Assembly (NCBI RefSeq): GCF_047496725.1
Contig: NC_132974.1
Coordinates: forward strand, 4,843,501 to 4,907,500
Direction of reading: 5' to 3'
DNA: 64,000 nucleotides
DNA from: Anoplolepis gracilipes
Taxonomy: Eukaryota > Arthropoda > Insecta > Hymenoptera > Formicidae
The notes beneath the pieces are model-generated. The model was not told the DNA's origin and made no database searches. It saw only the letters and a program-made list of their open reading frames with translations. This document shows positions 10,973 to 24,586 of the stretch, in pieces. The position numbers were made by a program, and so were the translations under genes. Each line of letters begins with the position of its first letter. Position 1 is the first letter of the stretch.

Positions 10973-11963
10973 TTGAAAACAAAAACAGATTGATAAAAAA
11001 AATTAAGTTTGTTAAGAAAGAATAAAAGTTTCTTCTAAAATATTCATCTTCTGTCACAATTACTAAAATACTAAAATTTTTTTAAAGTATTTCTTCTCGA
11101 ATTTTTGTTTTCTATACTTAATATTAGATTTTACATGTTACATAATACTCGTAAAAACGTTCTTTTTCTCTTTCTCACAATTTTAATATAAATAATTTAA
11201 AAAATTTGATTTTATATTCTTTAATAAATATCTATTTCTACACATACACCGCGACAAAATAACTATAACGTTACTGGGTTAGTGCAATGCTTTCCCGATA
11301 ACATCTCCGTTGTAGGAAACGTTACGGACGTTGCTTGCTCTCGCATGCGCCACTCTACAGGGACTTTCGCCGCCGATTGCCGGAGTTGCGGCTGCGGAAG
11401 GGTGTACACGGACGAACGTAGAGGTAATCGAGAGCGTGGTAACCGAGGTTGTGCGAGCCAGTAGTAAACCGACACGTAGGTAGATCGGAGTTGAGCTCGG
11501 TTAGGGGTGACGGTCGGATCGTGCTTACGGATCTCGTGGAATCGAGGTCTTTTTTACTGCGCTGTGATGCATAGCGAATTTAACTCACGTAGCCACAATA
11601 TCAATTGCAAGCCGATTTCTTAACATGTTTTTGCTGCGTCGGCTATGTTCGCTATAGCTTCACGCTATGAGTTTATTCGTCAAATCGATGTAAATGCCAT
11701 ATTATATCAATAAATCTATGCATATGTCAATCAATGACAGCAATGTTCTAATGTGTAATGTGCATTAATAGCAATTATAATAAAATTTCTTATACAAAAA
11801 TGTAGCTGCTGTTAGGTGTGACACGTTAGGTTAGTTGTTTCTTTCTTTTTTTTTCATAGAACGTTACAATACTATGACTAGAATGAACGATAGAGGATGT
11901 CATCAATTGTGATAAATCGAATTCTTAATAATTTCTTGAACGAATAAGTCTTCTTTTATTCCT
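10973..11963. other. Non-coding; AT-rich with a small GC island
   Basis: AT-rich except for 11260-11560, where 60-70 codon frames overlap on opposite strands (11282-11464 plus, 11263-11475 minus). Neither has a recognisable domain. No repeat array was found. Confidence 0.55.
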
Positions 11964-12252
11964 GTGGGAGTTGCCAGAGCTTCTCACAATAAAATATTTG
12001 AAGACCTTTTTAACAAGAAAGAGGCGAAGTTACAGCGCCTGCGACATCGGCACGCCGTAATCAATGGAAGAAAAGTTCCACGGGAAAAAAGATCGCCACG
12101 GCGTTCCCTTTTCCGCTACCATGAACACGCTCGATCTCTATTTTCGCGAAGTTTTACCGGAAGTTATTCGAGGTGGTGCGACTTTTCTGATTCTTCCTGA
12201 AGACCGGATCGTGCTTGTCGCTGCTCCGCCCCGCAAAATTGAGAACCGTTGA
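11964..12252 (+). CDS. Overlapping open frames, possible exon
   Basis: This small GC island holds two plus-strand frames. One (11964-12200) is rich in charged residues, with NKIFEDLFNKKEAKLQRLRH resembling a short helical segment, and follows a pyrimidine-rich stretch and a possible acceptor ending TTGCCAG near 11977. The other (12064-12252) starts at an ATG and encodes 62 residues including TLDLYFREVLPEVIRGGATF. They cannot both be coding over their overlap. No strong donor closes either. I do not recognise either product; chance is the leading explanation. Confidence 0.13.
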
Positions 12253-15200
12253 TAGTAGTGGGCAGACAGAAAATCCTGTCGCGATAAAGTTCAAATGCTA
12301 TTTTTTTCTTTTTCTCTTTCTTTTTTATAATGTTATATAATTTTTATTAACTTAAACATGCTGAGGATTCATTATTTCTTATAATTCGTTATGTTGAAAA
12401 CTTATTGAATATTCTATTTTTAATCAGTTATACCTGTAGAAGTAAAAACTTTTGATATGTAAAAACATATAATTTATTATATTAGTTTGGAAATATTTCT
12501 ACATGCACATCTACATTTTGCACGAGCAAAATTTACCTCTAATTTTGATTGATATATAAGTACAAGATATTTGATTATATTATATAAATTTAAATCTCGA
12601 ATATTGTGCATAGCTTTTATGTATTATTTCGTATTATTTTTTATTTATAATTTTCTCACATTGTATCTCTTTTAATTTTCTAATTATATTTATGTAAATC
12701 TAATTTTGTTTACATTTAACTTGTTGAGAAAATTTGAGAATGTTCTGGAAGAACTAATAAAACATGAGTCTAAAGAACTTTACTCTTTTTATCCTTGGAT
12801 TGGCTGACGTATAGAAGGGGTACGCAATTTCAAGGATAATTTTCTCCAGAAAACTACGCGTTCCGCGAGGAAAGGCAAAATAACCATGAAATATCTTCCG
12901 ACCTCTGGGTGCGCTGCAAGACGATTAGATTGAATTCGGCGATTGAAAATTCCAAGCTCGTGGAATGGACAGTAATTCGCCCTAGCGCCAGGAAATTCGC
13001 GCGAGCAGCTCGCAATGGGGGGAGGCAAGATGCCGTGGTATGCATACGGTGAGTATTTACTGTGACAGACGATGGTTTTGTCGACCGCCAGTAATGCGAC
13101 CACCTTGCTGGCGAAGGCGCAGCAAGAAGGATCCGGGCTTTAGTTTCTACTGTGGCGTCCTCGTCGCCGTCGTCTGTTTCGCGTTTTGTCGATCTTCGTC
13201 CCAAGAAATGGGCTGTCGTTTTTTGCGTCATCACATACGTGGATTCCACACCGGGATTCTAGTCGGCTTTCCGAGCTGCCTGCGGTTGCTCGTTTATGCC
13301 GGAAACCGAATGCATCGACCGTTCTCGAAATACGTTCAGCTTCAGCAGTATAAGCGATATCCAAGATAAAGCACGGTCCATAAAAAATACTCCGTGTAAA
13401 TTTCCCACGTGGATAGATACCAAAGAGATGTCGCGCGACACGCGATATATGAACGCGAAATTCCTTAAGATATTGCGAAATATTCTTTTAGCCGGTAACT
13501 TTCCGGCCGGCATTTTATGTTCGCAAAGTTGCCCTTCCCAACTTTCGGAAGGTTTAGAAGTTCGCCAAGTTGTGTAAATTTAAAACTTTCGCGGAGTAAG
13601 TTACTAGGGTGCTGCGCCTACATATTCCACAAATGGTACATTTTTTTTTTTCAATATAATAAACGGAATCAGGCCAATTAGCGCACCCTCGTCCATTAAT
13701 TTGAAATGAAGAAGAGCAACTCGTTTTTATACATTGATCATAAGTTATATATATTGTAATATATAACGTCAAAAATATCATTAATAAATTAATGCTTTAC
13801 ACATATTATGCAATAAGAATCGCTGAATAGTTTCGCGAATTACCGATTCAAATGTCAATTTCATCATTTGTTCTCATAGTCTCTGAAATGCTCGAAATAT
13901 CATTTTCCTATTTAACATTAAAATCCAGCCATATGAAATACACCAGTAATCTCGCTATTAATTGATAATTATATTGCATTATATTAAACAATTACTAGGA
14001 TTAACAGACATATTATTATATTATTGGTTAATCTGGTTATATAATACCGAATATATCTAATATTGTTTTTAACGTTATAAATATTCACGAAGATAGATGT
14101 ATATATTGATGACTAAACAATTTTTGAAAACTTATAATGCTCATTATATATAGATTATATAATAATATCGAAACAACAAGATGAAATCTATTTCTAAAAA
14201 ATAAAGCTTTGTAAATATATATATATATAGACAGAGAGATACTAGAAAAAAACGTCAGAAGACTAATATGTTTATTAAAGTTCAACGTGTTCTCATGCAA
14301 TCATATGTAACGTTGAAATTAACTTTGTTACAGCTTCTTTCACGGTAACCGAAACATTTGATAATCTTGTATTTGTTAATTTGATTTTAACTTTATCACA
14401 AGTTGATTAGAATGCTGTCGCAAATCGGAAATGTATCCATCAATTATGATTCACAGATAGGCATCTCTAAACAAAGTGGTATAAAGAACTCGTGTTTTCA
14501 GTTGTCCGCGAGAAAAGAGACGATAATGGCGAGGATGTAACGCGAGATCGCGGTGAGTAGAAACATTGCGCACGTAATGGAAATGGAATCCTAAACGAGC
14601 GTTTCCAGTTACAAAAGTTTTGTAGTATTCTTCTACGATATCAAACAACCTTTCTGAGAGGCGCGTCTTTATGTCACAGCGAAATATTTCTTCTTCGAGG
14701 AAGGAGCACGGAAGAAGTGTGTTGGTTGGGTCGATGGAAAATCTCATTTGGACGCAGTGACCAGACAGAAGTGGAGCGAACGAGGTCGGATTTCCGGACG
14801 GACATAGTGATCGCGACGGTGGAAAGATGTGAGCTCGCGCGCGATACTATCAGACGTTCAGTAAACGAAATACGCATATACGAGATAGTAAAGAAAGGAT
14901 AAAAAGAATATCGAAAATAAAATACAAAGTTATTCGAACTGGAACTATAAATTTTGTTCATATATTTATAGGCAAAGATAAATTGAGTTAAAATAAAACT
15001 GAATCAATGTCACACAAAATTTCAAATAGATTTTTTAAAAAAATTACGTGAAAGATAAAAAATGTTAAAATATATAAATTTATGTCATGCAAGTTATGCG
15101 AAATTGACAATATAGCTTACTAAGATGATTCATTATATGTATATTATATTGTACATGTATGTATATAGCAATGTACGTTGTTATTGAAGTTGGCAATGTA

Positions 15201-16860
15201 CTTTACTAACATAAATAAGATAATTATAGCAAGTAATATATATGTTACCGTTGAAAAACATTTATATATAGTAATTAGCTTTATGAAAATATAAACTCAT
15301 GACTGTATATGTAAATATAAAATACATCCGCAGACGAAGATTCGCGTACCGCATAGATTTTGTTTAAACTCAGTGTAGCGCGATGCAACGTTTCCTACGA
15401 TATATCTCGTCAAAGAGAATTTTTATTCGCGGTCCGTTTCCTAGAAAAGAACGTAGGAATCGAATCAGGATGACAAGTACAAAGGCAACGGGAGGAAAGC
15501 GAACCCTCTAGAAGCGCCCAAGGCTTCTCTCCTTCGTTTCTCCCCTTTTTTTTTTATAAGGGCTACTTCGATTTTCTCCGGTGCACTCAACTTTGACGAA
15601 ACCAAGGCGATTTCCTGGTTGGATACACGGTCTCGTTCTACGATATATACTTGGCAAAGGAAGTAACATTGTCAATGAAGAAAAGAGAACAGTATAAAAG
15701 AATAAATCGGAAGGGAGAAGAAGAAAATAGGTGAAAGTCCGTCAATGTTAAAGAGTGTGAGTAGGGGAAAAAAAGAGGTACATTCACGACGATGAGATGG
15801 AGAAAAAGGCTAAAGAAGAGACGGAGAAAAGGTTTGGGCACGCCTGGGAAGAACCGCGACAGGTAAAAGAATGGCCCTCGTGTCCGCTAGTCCGCAAATA
15901 ATCCTCGAACATTTTTATCAATTCTCCTCGCGTACGACTGTGGTATTGGCCGCGACATATAAACGCGGATTTTTGATGAAAGAACAGGTAGAATCGTAAA
16001 TCTCACGTCCGTTCGAGCGGTCGGAAGTGCGCGACACATGCGTAGATTAAAAATACGTCAAGATTAGATTGGTGAAAAGAATTCTCGATTCAACGTCATC
16101 GTAAGGCATGACGCTACCGCAGACGAGAACCTAAGTGAAACCGGAACGCTCTATGTTGGTACTTAATACACCCTGGAGGTTTAAGCGGGGCGCGGTTGCC
16201 CGGGTGGAGCTACCCCTATCAGATACCGCGCTTCGCGCGTATATTTCGGGGCCCGTTATTATCGAGGGGTAGATTTCATCGTGAATATTTATGAGGGTGG
16301 TTCTCCTGGTTGCTCGCGCACCCTGTCTTTCTCTCCTCTCCATCGTCGCCGCCGCTACCATCGACCTTCTTGCTATCGACTCCTACTTGGCGCAGTTGCC
16401 TCCTCTTTCTCTTCCTTCTTCTTCTCTTCGCCTTGTCTCCGGGAGAATTCCCCCGCACACGATTACGACTCGTGGAAAATCGCGGATCGAGCGCACGAGA
16501 AAAATAAATACGATAAGCAAATTAATTCGGGGTTTGAAATATTAAGAAGAGAGATAAGACGAAGAAGCCGGGCGATAGTAGATAACAGTACGTTGAAAAA
16601 GGGAAGCAAAGAGCCGGCCGTCAGCCAGCGGCTTATATTAAGTTAGACTTTCGTTAAGAGCGAGCTTTTCACACCTTCTGCAGAATTTAATCGTTCCGAG
16701 CGCTCCACGTTCTCGACGACGCGTATAACTCGCTAATTATATACCTCGGAGATATTTGTGTAGCTTGGATAATCCAGGCAGATGCTCTAATGATAAGTAA
16801 TATGCACGCACAGCATATAGGAAGCAAGTGCAATATCAGCAGGAGAAGTTGGATGATAAA
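12253..16860. other. Non-coding; alternating blocks
   Basis: AT-rich 12290-12790, GC-moderate 12790-13610, AT-rich 13610-14430, then GC-moderate with an AT-rich patch at 14890-15330. The GC-moderate parts contain 60-130 codon frames on both strands, for example 12854-13249 minus and 16281-16646 plus. They overlap each other and show no domain. Short T-runs occur near 13642 and 15550 and a short (AT)n near 14215. Confidence 0.55.
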
Positions 16861-16960
16861 ATTCTTCGTCTTATATTGTGCATAAATGTTAATTACTTAT
16901 CTATTTTTTAAAATAATTGATAATAAAGAAGTAATTAATTTTTACAATATGACGAAGAAT
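16861..16960. repeat. Imperfect inverted repeat (MITE-like hairpin)
   Basis: The left arm, 16861-16898 (begins ATTCTTCGTC, ends AATTACTT), pairs with the right arm, 16929-16960 (begins AAGTAATT, ends GACGAAGAAT). Terminal segments of about 10-17 bases match well; the middle carries a few inserted bases in the left arm. The loop is about 30 AT-rich bases. No target-site duplication was identified, so the transposon reading is only a suggestion. Confidence 0.75.
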
Positions 16961-19900
16961 ATTTTCTTAGAGTTGCGTGTTAAATGTTTTGATTATAATC
17001 CCGTATTAAGAATTTTCCAGAGTTCTAAAAAAGAGAATTAAAACCTCTCGAGGATTATTATGAGGTGAGATTCCATTTATCCATAAACTCGCACGAAGTC
17101 TCGAAACTCGCGAGCATGAACGTCTTAGCAACAAATACATGCTTCCGGATAAATTATTTCGCGAGGGCACGCGATCGGCTGAACAAAAGTTACCTCACGT
17201 TGCCTCGCTTTACTCACAGTGAAATTATTTTAAACTATTCGCCTGGTGGATAAAGTGGAATTACGCGATTGAATGAGGAATTTTCGCGACTTAAACACGT
17301 AGCGAAGATTTGCGCGGGATCGTTATTGTAGATCCGTATGCGCTCGGGCGCCTTTCAGTGCTTTCTCGACCACTGTTCCTCTGCCCCTGTCTTTCTGCCC
17401 CTTTCCCGCGATCACTGCGCCATGAAATCGTCCGCACTTAAAAGCAGGATGATACCTTAATTGGATGAGGGTAGATCTCATGAGTTTTAAGTCTCAGCAC
17501 GAAAGGTCTCTCCTTATCCTATCACCACACCATGAATCGTCTCGGCTATACACACCGGATACGCTTCATTATATTGCCACATAATTACGCGCAGTCTTTG
17601 CTGTAAATCCCGGTCAAGGAAGGAAAACTCAAAAAGGATTTATTTACGGTGCATTTTGCAACGTCGTAAAGTAGCGTTTATACAAAGAAAGAAGATGTAA
17701 TATCGGTGTAAAGTTCGGCGAATGCTTGAAATATCCGACACGTGCACATGTGCCTCTGGCACATAATATAATTCCGTTTCCGTCTTCACTTTAATCGGGC
17801 AATTTCTTTTATTAGAAAAGAAATAACATTTTACAAAGACGCGTAACAAGTAATATACAAAGCTTAACGTTCAAAAATTGATATTTTGGGTAGAGAAATA
17901 TCGTCGAATAAATTCTTTTTCTTTCATCCGCTGATAAGTTGAGCTTAACAATGCGAGAAGACAAGCGTGCTTTTTACACTACGCTGACAGTATGTCATGA
18001 AGCTTTCATATGCGGTACGTACATAGCGAAAATGAGCGAACAGGGAGCGTAACAAAGGACAGGAGAGAAACGACAGGGATAGAGAGGACGCAGGCGATGT
18101 GGCCGCGGATCCCAAAGGCGCTTTGACGTCGAGCCAAGCAAACATTTTCGATGGCTTAATGAAAACAGCTGTGCGCACGCGTGTAACCGGCAGGACGAAA
18201 AGGCGACGTTGGCTACTAACTCGTTTTACTGCTCACAAATCGTTCGTAAAGCAATCATTTGTAAAGCAATTTATTTGATGTACACAAAAACTCAGTCAAC
18301 TGTTAAGAGAAAGTGAGACACAAATTGAATATCATTTGTGGCAAAAATAGTTTTTTACACTAGTGGCGACAAATCTGAACCAATTTTTTTACCAGTCTTT
18401 TGTAAAAGAAATGTCGAGCTTAATCGTTGTAAGCTTCGTAGACGAAATTTAGTATCTGTTATATCTAAACTATCAGCTGTGAAACGATCACATCTGTGCA
18501 AAGAAAAAGCTGTCAGAATTCAAGTAATGGATTCTTCACTCGTCCTACTACGATTTAGTGAAGTTTTGATTCAGCTCTCTCTCTTTCTCTCTTTCTCTCT
18601 TTCTTACTCGCTCTCCACGATCTCTCCATTGAGACGTGTTCAGCTCCTGTTCCTTCCCCAGAATGTACCGGTCTCAAAATGGTGCTCGGCGGACCACGAA
18701 TGGCCGTTTGGTTGGCGAATGCAAACTAGACGGCAGAGATATTGTCCGTTGTGCATAATCGGACTTTAACTTCGCTCAAGAAAACGGACAAGACATTCCC
18801 GAACGTGTGCGAGCTGTACGAAAGACGAGAACACCGAAAGACGATAAGTGAGGAACAGAGAAGGCATATATCATGCATGGTCATGCAAGTTCGAATGAAT
18901 TCTCGACTGATCAGAGTACATGGAATATGCGCGTACGTCTAAACATACCTGCGTGAATGCAAATGTGTGAGGACGAATAGAATCCCTCCTCCGCTCATAT
19001 GTATGCGTTTGAACGTTCTACGATATTCGAGAGCAAAGACGAAGAGAAGGAGGAAGCTCGATTATTGCCGTATTGTGGCGAAGTCAAACCGTTGACGTAT
19101 TGTCGGCTGACTCGACCGGCGAGCACAATGGCCGACATTAATGGACTAATATTCCGCATCACAAAAGCAGTCGGCTTACTCACTACGACGGACCACGATG
19201 CGCTCACGCGCGCACATGCTTTACCATTTAACAACGCTTTAGCGCTTACGAGCATATAGATTTTCGTTTAAAACATTTTGTACGAAATATACTTTGGCTT
19301 AAAACTTTTCAATAAACATTGAAATAAATTAGTCTAATTATTATTACATTTTATTCAATACGTAAGACAAACTCTATAACGAATAGAAATTTATTCTTTC
19401 TCTGTATGTGTGTAATCATTCAAGTATTTTATAATTGTTTTTCCTCGTAAGTAGAAACAAGAGTAGATATAATTTGCACGAAATGAAATTAAAGAATATT
19501 ACAATCAAATAGAAATGTGTATAATATTTTGATAAAAATATAATGTCCGATATATATTGCTTGAATTTCATTAAATTATCCGATAAATAATATTTACGTG
19601 TCCAAGCTGTAAATCAGCAATTTAATAAATATTTAACTTGCAAGGAATATTCCATTTCTTAAGAATCTGAAGATTACGTTGCGCGTTATACCGCAATACG
19701 CATAGTTGAGTAACCACGCGTACATATTTTCGGGATTACGACCGCACCGCTAAATCATGGTCAGAGTTAACGGGCACACGCTCGTTACAGTTGCGGGACG
19801 CATTAGGTTACGCGATTTGCGTAAAGGACGCAATATGGTTTGAGCCAATGTTGCTCTCTACGCCGGAGAAACAGGCCATAGCCTACCAATACCGCACGAA

Positions 19901-21056
19901 CTCAACCCCCGTGTCAGTTCGTTAGATGTGGATATCTGTCGTCGCACTGATGCACATCTACGCACACGAATATGTATTTATCGTTTCATGAATACAAATA
20001 TACTCCGAAGTAAAACGATGAATGCCGTGAGCACGATGGAAAAATATCGTCGGTTGTCTTTGACGGACGGATTTTAATTATCAAAATAAGAATAAATACG
20101 TTTAAAAGTATTCGTAAAGGAGTTTCTTCTGAAAAACCTTTTTATAATAATTCCTCGAGTTTGCACGCTAACATGAAATTCTAATAAAAGCAGAGATAAC
20201 AGAATTGATGAATTTTATGTAATTCCACTTGGCGCTTGCATGCAATATTTCACTCTATACATTTAGATGGACAAAAATTATTTTTAAAAAGTAAAAAGAT
20301 TAAATGTTAGTGACATAGATAAAGTAGGTACTATATTATATATAGAAAAAAATACTCAAAAATTTGTTTATTTATATTTATACCAACGTTACCTACCTAT
20401 GCAAAACATGTTTACAACGTGATAGCTGAGTTATATAATTCATACGACACGAACTAAATGTACGTATATGTACCTATATGTAAGATACTGTATGGCACAA
20501 ATCAACCAATTATCACAATTTTAGTCGCAATAACGTCATATTGCACATTCTGAATAAAAATTCAGAAATACATTCGCCTGATCGGAATTTATCACGGTGT
20601 ACTTTGGACAAATAAAAAATGAAATGAAAATTGATTGTACCAAATTCCCTGCAAATTGAACTGGATCAACACACGTTCTTCAAATTTTCACATTTTTAAT
20701 TCCATAAAAAAATTTCACACGTTATGGAGTTTACATTGTTCAGTTTCAATTTTAATTTAACAATTAAGTTGCATAACGAAGATGAATTCAAACATAATAT
20801 AATAACGGTTATAACGTTGAAAAAAAGGGTAAAAGCTTACGTTTGATTACGGAAATCGCAGCAAATGAAATAAGATGCGAAAAACACGTATATAAGCGGA
20901 AAATACACAAGGTAGCGGAATCAATTTGAAAATAAACGCAAAACGGTCCTGCAATGATATTAATTAACGGAAGTAATCGGGATCCTCTATCACTGGCGAG
21001 TCGCTTGTTTCCGCGGTTGATAATTGCATTCGTGAGATTTCACCGCACCGACTAAC
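16961..21056. other. Non-coding; no gene seen
   Basis: GC-moderate 17050-19260 with AT-rich parts at 19260-19680 and 20080-20930. A 143-codon plus-strand frame (18338-18769) runs through the (CT)n tract at 18575-18605, has no ATG start and is not domain-like. An 86-codon frame at 18999-19259 is mirrored by an equally long frame on the opposite strand, typical of chance. Confidence 0.55.
18575..18605 (+). repeat. (CT)n-rich pyrimidine tract
   Basis: CT repeats interrupted by TTTCT segments. Confidence 0.92.
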
Positions 21057-21186
21057 ACGCGGATGGCTGGACGAACCGACAAACGGACGGACGGACGAGC
21101 GGATGGACGGATAAATGGATGGCTGGATGGATAGATGGATGGTGCAGGGAGGAATCGTGGGAGGAAGAGAGTAGGTAGGTAGGTAA
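21057..21186 (+). repeat. Tetranucleotide arrays (GGAC/GGAT then GTAG)
   Basis: An imperfect array of GGAC and GGAT units over about 21057-21143, then four GTAG units near 21171-21186. The minus-strand frame reading proline/serine/arginine repeats here is a by-product of the array. Confidence 0.9.
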
Positions 21187-21830
21187 ACCTGGTTCGTGGT
21201 AGATGGGAGACGAACTTAGTTCGCAGAAGCCGGATATGTGACGCCGCTTCCGTTCGCAAGCTGAACTTGATCATGTGATAGTGGAGACCCGTTGGTGCGC
21301 GCAGATATACTCGCTCCAGTCGGTCTCGGGATTAATTCGAGTTTCCGTTTTTCCGTAATTATAGGGGTTTGCAAGAACGAGCCGCGGTTGCAAAATTATT
21401 CGGTTAGGATGGCTTCGAGAGGGTGAGAGGACACTCGACAAACTGGCGGTTCGCGTGAACCAGCAGGCCCAGAATCAAAATGGAATATTGCTTGTTCGTC
21501 GGCATTAATCTTTGTTTGGATCGACGCACGCGGCGCACGCAAGCCACAATCGATACGATATGATACTACCAGAGAAGGACTATCTCAGCGGTTATGTTCG
21601 AAAACGTAATTTTCTCGTCTGGTTTCTTCCTGCCTTCTATCTTCTTTTTGTATGCGTCCTTCTCTCGCGTTGCCACTATCATTTTCCTCGGCGGAGAATC
21701 GCCATTATGCTTATACTTACGACGAGGTTTATAGCCCCGTTTCGATCGAGCGCATCGATGAGGCGGACGAAGTTAAGGAAGAACGATGGAAAGTCATTTC
21801 GGCTTCGTATCACCCTCTCCCCTTCGATCA

Positions 21831-21867
<37 letters not shown>

Positions 21868-22648
21868 CCTCTATCTCCGTTCTACTAGTCTACTCTCATT
21901 CTTCGGCGGGCATACGTAGCCATTTCAATGCATGTACGTTCGAAATACGTATCTTGGAACGAAAGCGTGGGATCTCATTATACACATGGCGAACGAGTTT
22001 CTTCGACTCAATCTCGCGTTTTTGTGCTTACGAAATGACACTGGTATCAAGAATTAAAAGCGCCGGATATTAGCATACCAACGTATTTCCTTCTGTTCAC
22101 TTCCGCGAATGCGAACCATTTTGTCGGCGAATAAGTTTTTATACCCCGTTATCGTCCAAGGATTTCGCGGTGTCATCCACCGAGCGATCGACGTTCGAAC
22201 GAATATAAATTTTATGACGCGCCACAGCCATGATCAAATTTAATAGCACACCCGACTGGATTGCCGAGGATAGACCGAACGTCGAGATACGATCGAGAAT
22301 AATGTCGACCGACCAATCTCTCGAGAATGTCGCTTTTTCGTTATCGTGACAATTTCCAGAACGCGGAGACTTATTTAAAAGCGATTTGTAATATTAAATT
22401 TTCCGACTGCAATATATTCCTTTTTTTTTATCCTATAAATTTTAAATCACAAAAACATAGAAGCTACAACAAATATAAAAAGTAAAATATTGAAAAAAAT
22501 CTAATTTCTGTATTATTAGAAAACAGTGTCAAGAATAAAGATTAAGAAGCAGAAATATCAGATTTTACAATAGGGACAATACCGAGTAAAAAAGAACGTA
22601 TTATAATTATTGCGACCATATATAAAACAATTATCTTGTGAAATTTAC
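21187..22648. other. Non-coding; GC-moderate then AT-rich
   Basis: GC-moderate with several CpG to about 22350. A 135-codon plus frame (21512-21919) and neighbours run into the (CT)n tract and end as serine/leucine repeats; they are not convincing. AT-rich from 22370. Confidence 0.55.
21833..21864 (+). repeat. (CT)16 microsatellite
   Basis: 32 bases of pure CT. Confidence 0.97.
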
Positions 22649-22678
22649 AAGTCATCCAAAGTCATCCAAAGTCATCCA
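22649..22678 (+). repeat. Three perfect 10-bp tandem units
   Basis: AAGTCATCCA is repeated three times without change, immediately before a GC-moderate block. Confidence 0.95.
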
Positions 22679-22711
22679 CTAAATTGCTGTATATGATGAA
22701 CGGGCGAATAA

Positions 22712-22981
22712 TATCTCGAGGCATTCCCGAGTGTCGGACGTGGTTGGCAAGTAGCAACGTCCTCATACCGTGAAACCTCCAGTAAATTCCGACGTCATCC
22801 ATACTGCGAACTTTGCCTCGGCAAACAGCAAACGCGAGTGCCCATTTTACGGCCAAAGTCCGGCAAAGTGCATCGCGACTTCGACAGTGTGACGAGTAGC
22901 GTGGAATTCGGTAAACAAGTTCTGCTCCCGAAACCAAAAGACGCTTGCTTCTTCAACGAGAGATTCGCATTACGGTGCCAG
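22712..22981 (+). CDS. Open frame without ATG, possible exon
   Basis: A 90-codon plus-strand frame opens after a TAA and ends at a TAG. It has mixed composition, including a CxxC (YCELCLGKQQTRV) and VEFGKQVLLPKPKDACFF. I do not recognise it, and no good acceptor or donor flanks it. The opposite strand is open over a similar span (22662-22937), so one or both are chance. Downstream, a short ATG frame at 23037-23060 reads MTPFISIK and ends precisely at a strong AAG|GTGAGA donor-like site, which could be the end of a first exon. Confidence 0.14.
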
Positions 22982-23330
22982 TAGTAAGCGAGTTCGTAAG
23001 GAAACGCGGACATACCCTCGCAAGAGATTCCACCAGATGACGCCATTCATATCGATCAAGGTGAGATTTTATTTTCGATCGCGTTCTTATTCGTCTCGCA
23101 GATCTGCCTGTCCGTTATCCGTCGATAAATCAATTTGCTCGACTAAAATCACAGATTTTCTCCAGTAGGAAGAAGGGAACGAAATGGAAAGAGTTAAACT
23201 CTGCGCGATCTAAATTTTTGCCGGAGAGGAGAGCCCATTCTACTGATGCATATGGTGAGAAAACAATTTCGGCTAACTCTCTACGATTTTTACGAGTTTT
23301 ATATATTTTTTATTATTTATTACCTTTATA

Positions 23331-23334
<4 letters not shown>

Positions 23335-23398
<64 letters not shown>
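23335..23398 (+). repeat. Compound (AT)n-(GA)n microsatellite
   Basis: About 44 bases of alternating AT pass directly into ten GA units. Confidence 0.97.
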
Positions 23399-23400
<2 letters not shown>

Positions 23401-24169
23401 TTTAAACTAAAATATAGATATTTTTTGCGCAGCTTGCTTTGCAGTAAATATTAAATCGCTGAGTGAAACGCGTAATCTAAGAAATGACGCGTTAGTAAAA
23501 AAAAAATATATGTATTAACACATCGTGTCACACCGCATGCTGATGATTAAATGCTTTCAAACGCATTCATAACTATCAAATCAATGTTTGATTGAACGAT
23601 CGCCGAATAGTGTGAAGCACTCTTTTGCCTCGTGCCATTCACCGTACAGAGAATCAGCTTCGACGGCGAGAAACGGGTCTGTTTGTATGCGGGTGGACGC
23701 AACCAACGAATGAACGGAAATCGAGATAGAAGCGGCGATGTGTGTGTGCATATATGTATGTGTGTATGCGGAGGATGGTGCGCCACGAATCCAGTCGAGA
23801 TAGGTATAGGGCACACACATCCGTCTCCCGGCATGAATTTACATACGGGGAAGGGTTGCCAGATTCCAGAACGTTTTTCATTCCCCGCCACCAAATGGCG
23901 AGCTCATGCCTGCCCCGACGTTTACAGTCGGGTTAGCTCGTATCGTCTCTCATTCCTCACGGCGCGAGAAAACGCCAGGATAATCGGAATAGCTTACGAG
24001 AAGAAGGAAAAGAAGCGAAATTCCAGCCCGATAATTGTCTCGGTACAAAAAAGGTAGATGCTTAGAGCGCGAGCACAGATGCGATTTACGATAACCGGCA
24101 GGGAGAGTTATATTCAATTATTGTGGCTGGCTTTGTATGCGCGTGTAATGAGCGCGCAACGACTTCGGA

Positions 24170-24173
<4 letters not shown>
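23399..24173. other. Non-coding, CpG-moderate
   Basis: Overlapping frames on both strands around 23547-24057 (up to 141 codons) include histidine/threonine-rich runs from CA/TG-rich sequence. No domain and no clear splice pair. Confidence 0.55.
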
Positions 24174-24231
<58 letters not shown>

Positions 24232-24234
24232 AAA
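24174..24234 (+). repeat. (GA)27 followed by A-run
   Basis: 54 bases of pure GA followed by eight A. Long enough to form triplex or unusual structures and to bind GAGA-type factors. It is the first of two large GA arrays in this segment. Confidence 0.97.
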
Positions 24235-24390
24235 GGTAACAGCGGCAACCGTGACTGAGGCAAGTTTTCAGACTACCGGCAAAGAGCGAAATAGAAGCGG
24301 CGCATTAGCGAAAAAGAACGAGGTGATTGCTTTGAAGAAGCTCGAGCTAAAAAGAAGCGGGAACAAGCTATTCGGTGAGGAGTAGAGAGA

Positions 24391-24397
24391 ATGCAGC

Positions 24398-24426
<29 letters not shown>
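24391..24426 (+). repeat. (CGG)9 array inside a tiny ATG frame
   Basis: Nine uninterrupted CGG units (24397-24423) are preceded in frame by ATG CAG and followed in frame by TAA. Plus-strand translation would be Met-Gln-Arg9-stop. CGG arrays are rare in AT-rich genomes and usually lie in GC-rich transcribed leaders or coding repeats. No larger frame extends it, so I record it as a repeat; whether it is transcribed is unknown. Confidence 0.95.
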
Positions 24427-24430
<4 letters not shown>

Positions 24431-24586
24431 TATTCCGGAAGAGACTTACGGAGCGTCAGTTATTTCCTCGTTGGTCGGATTCAGGGGCGGATTCCGTTGG
24501 ATTCGTGGGAGGAGTAGAAGGCAAGGTAGCGGCGGGCCGAAAGTGTAATAGCAACTGAGAAAGAGATCGGTAGAAGAGAATGAAAA

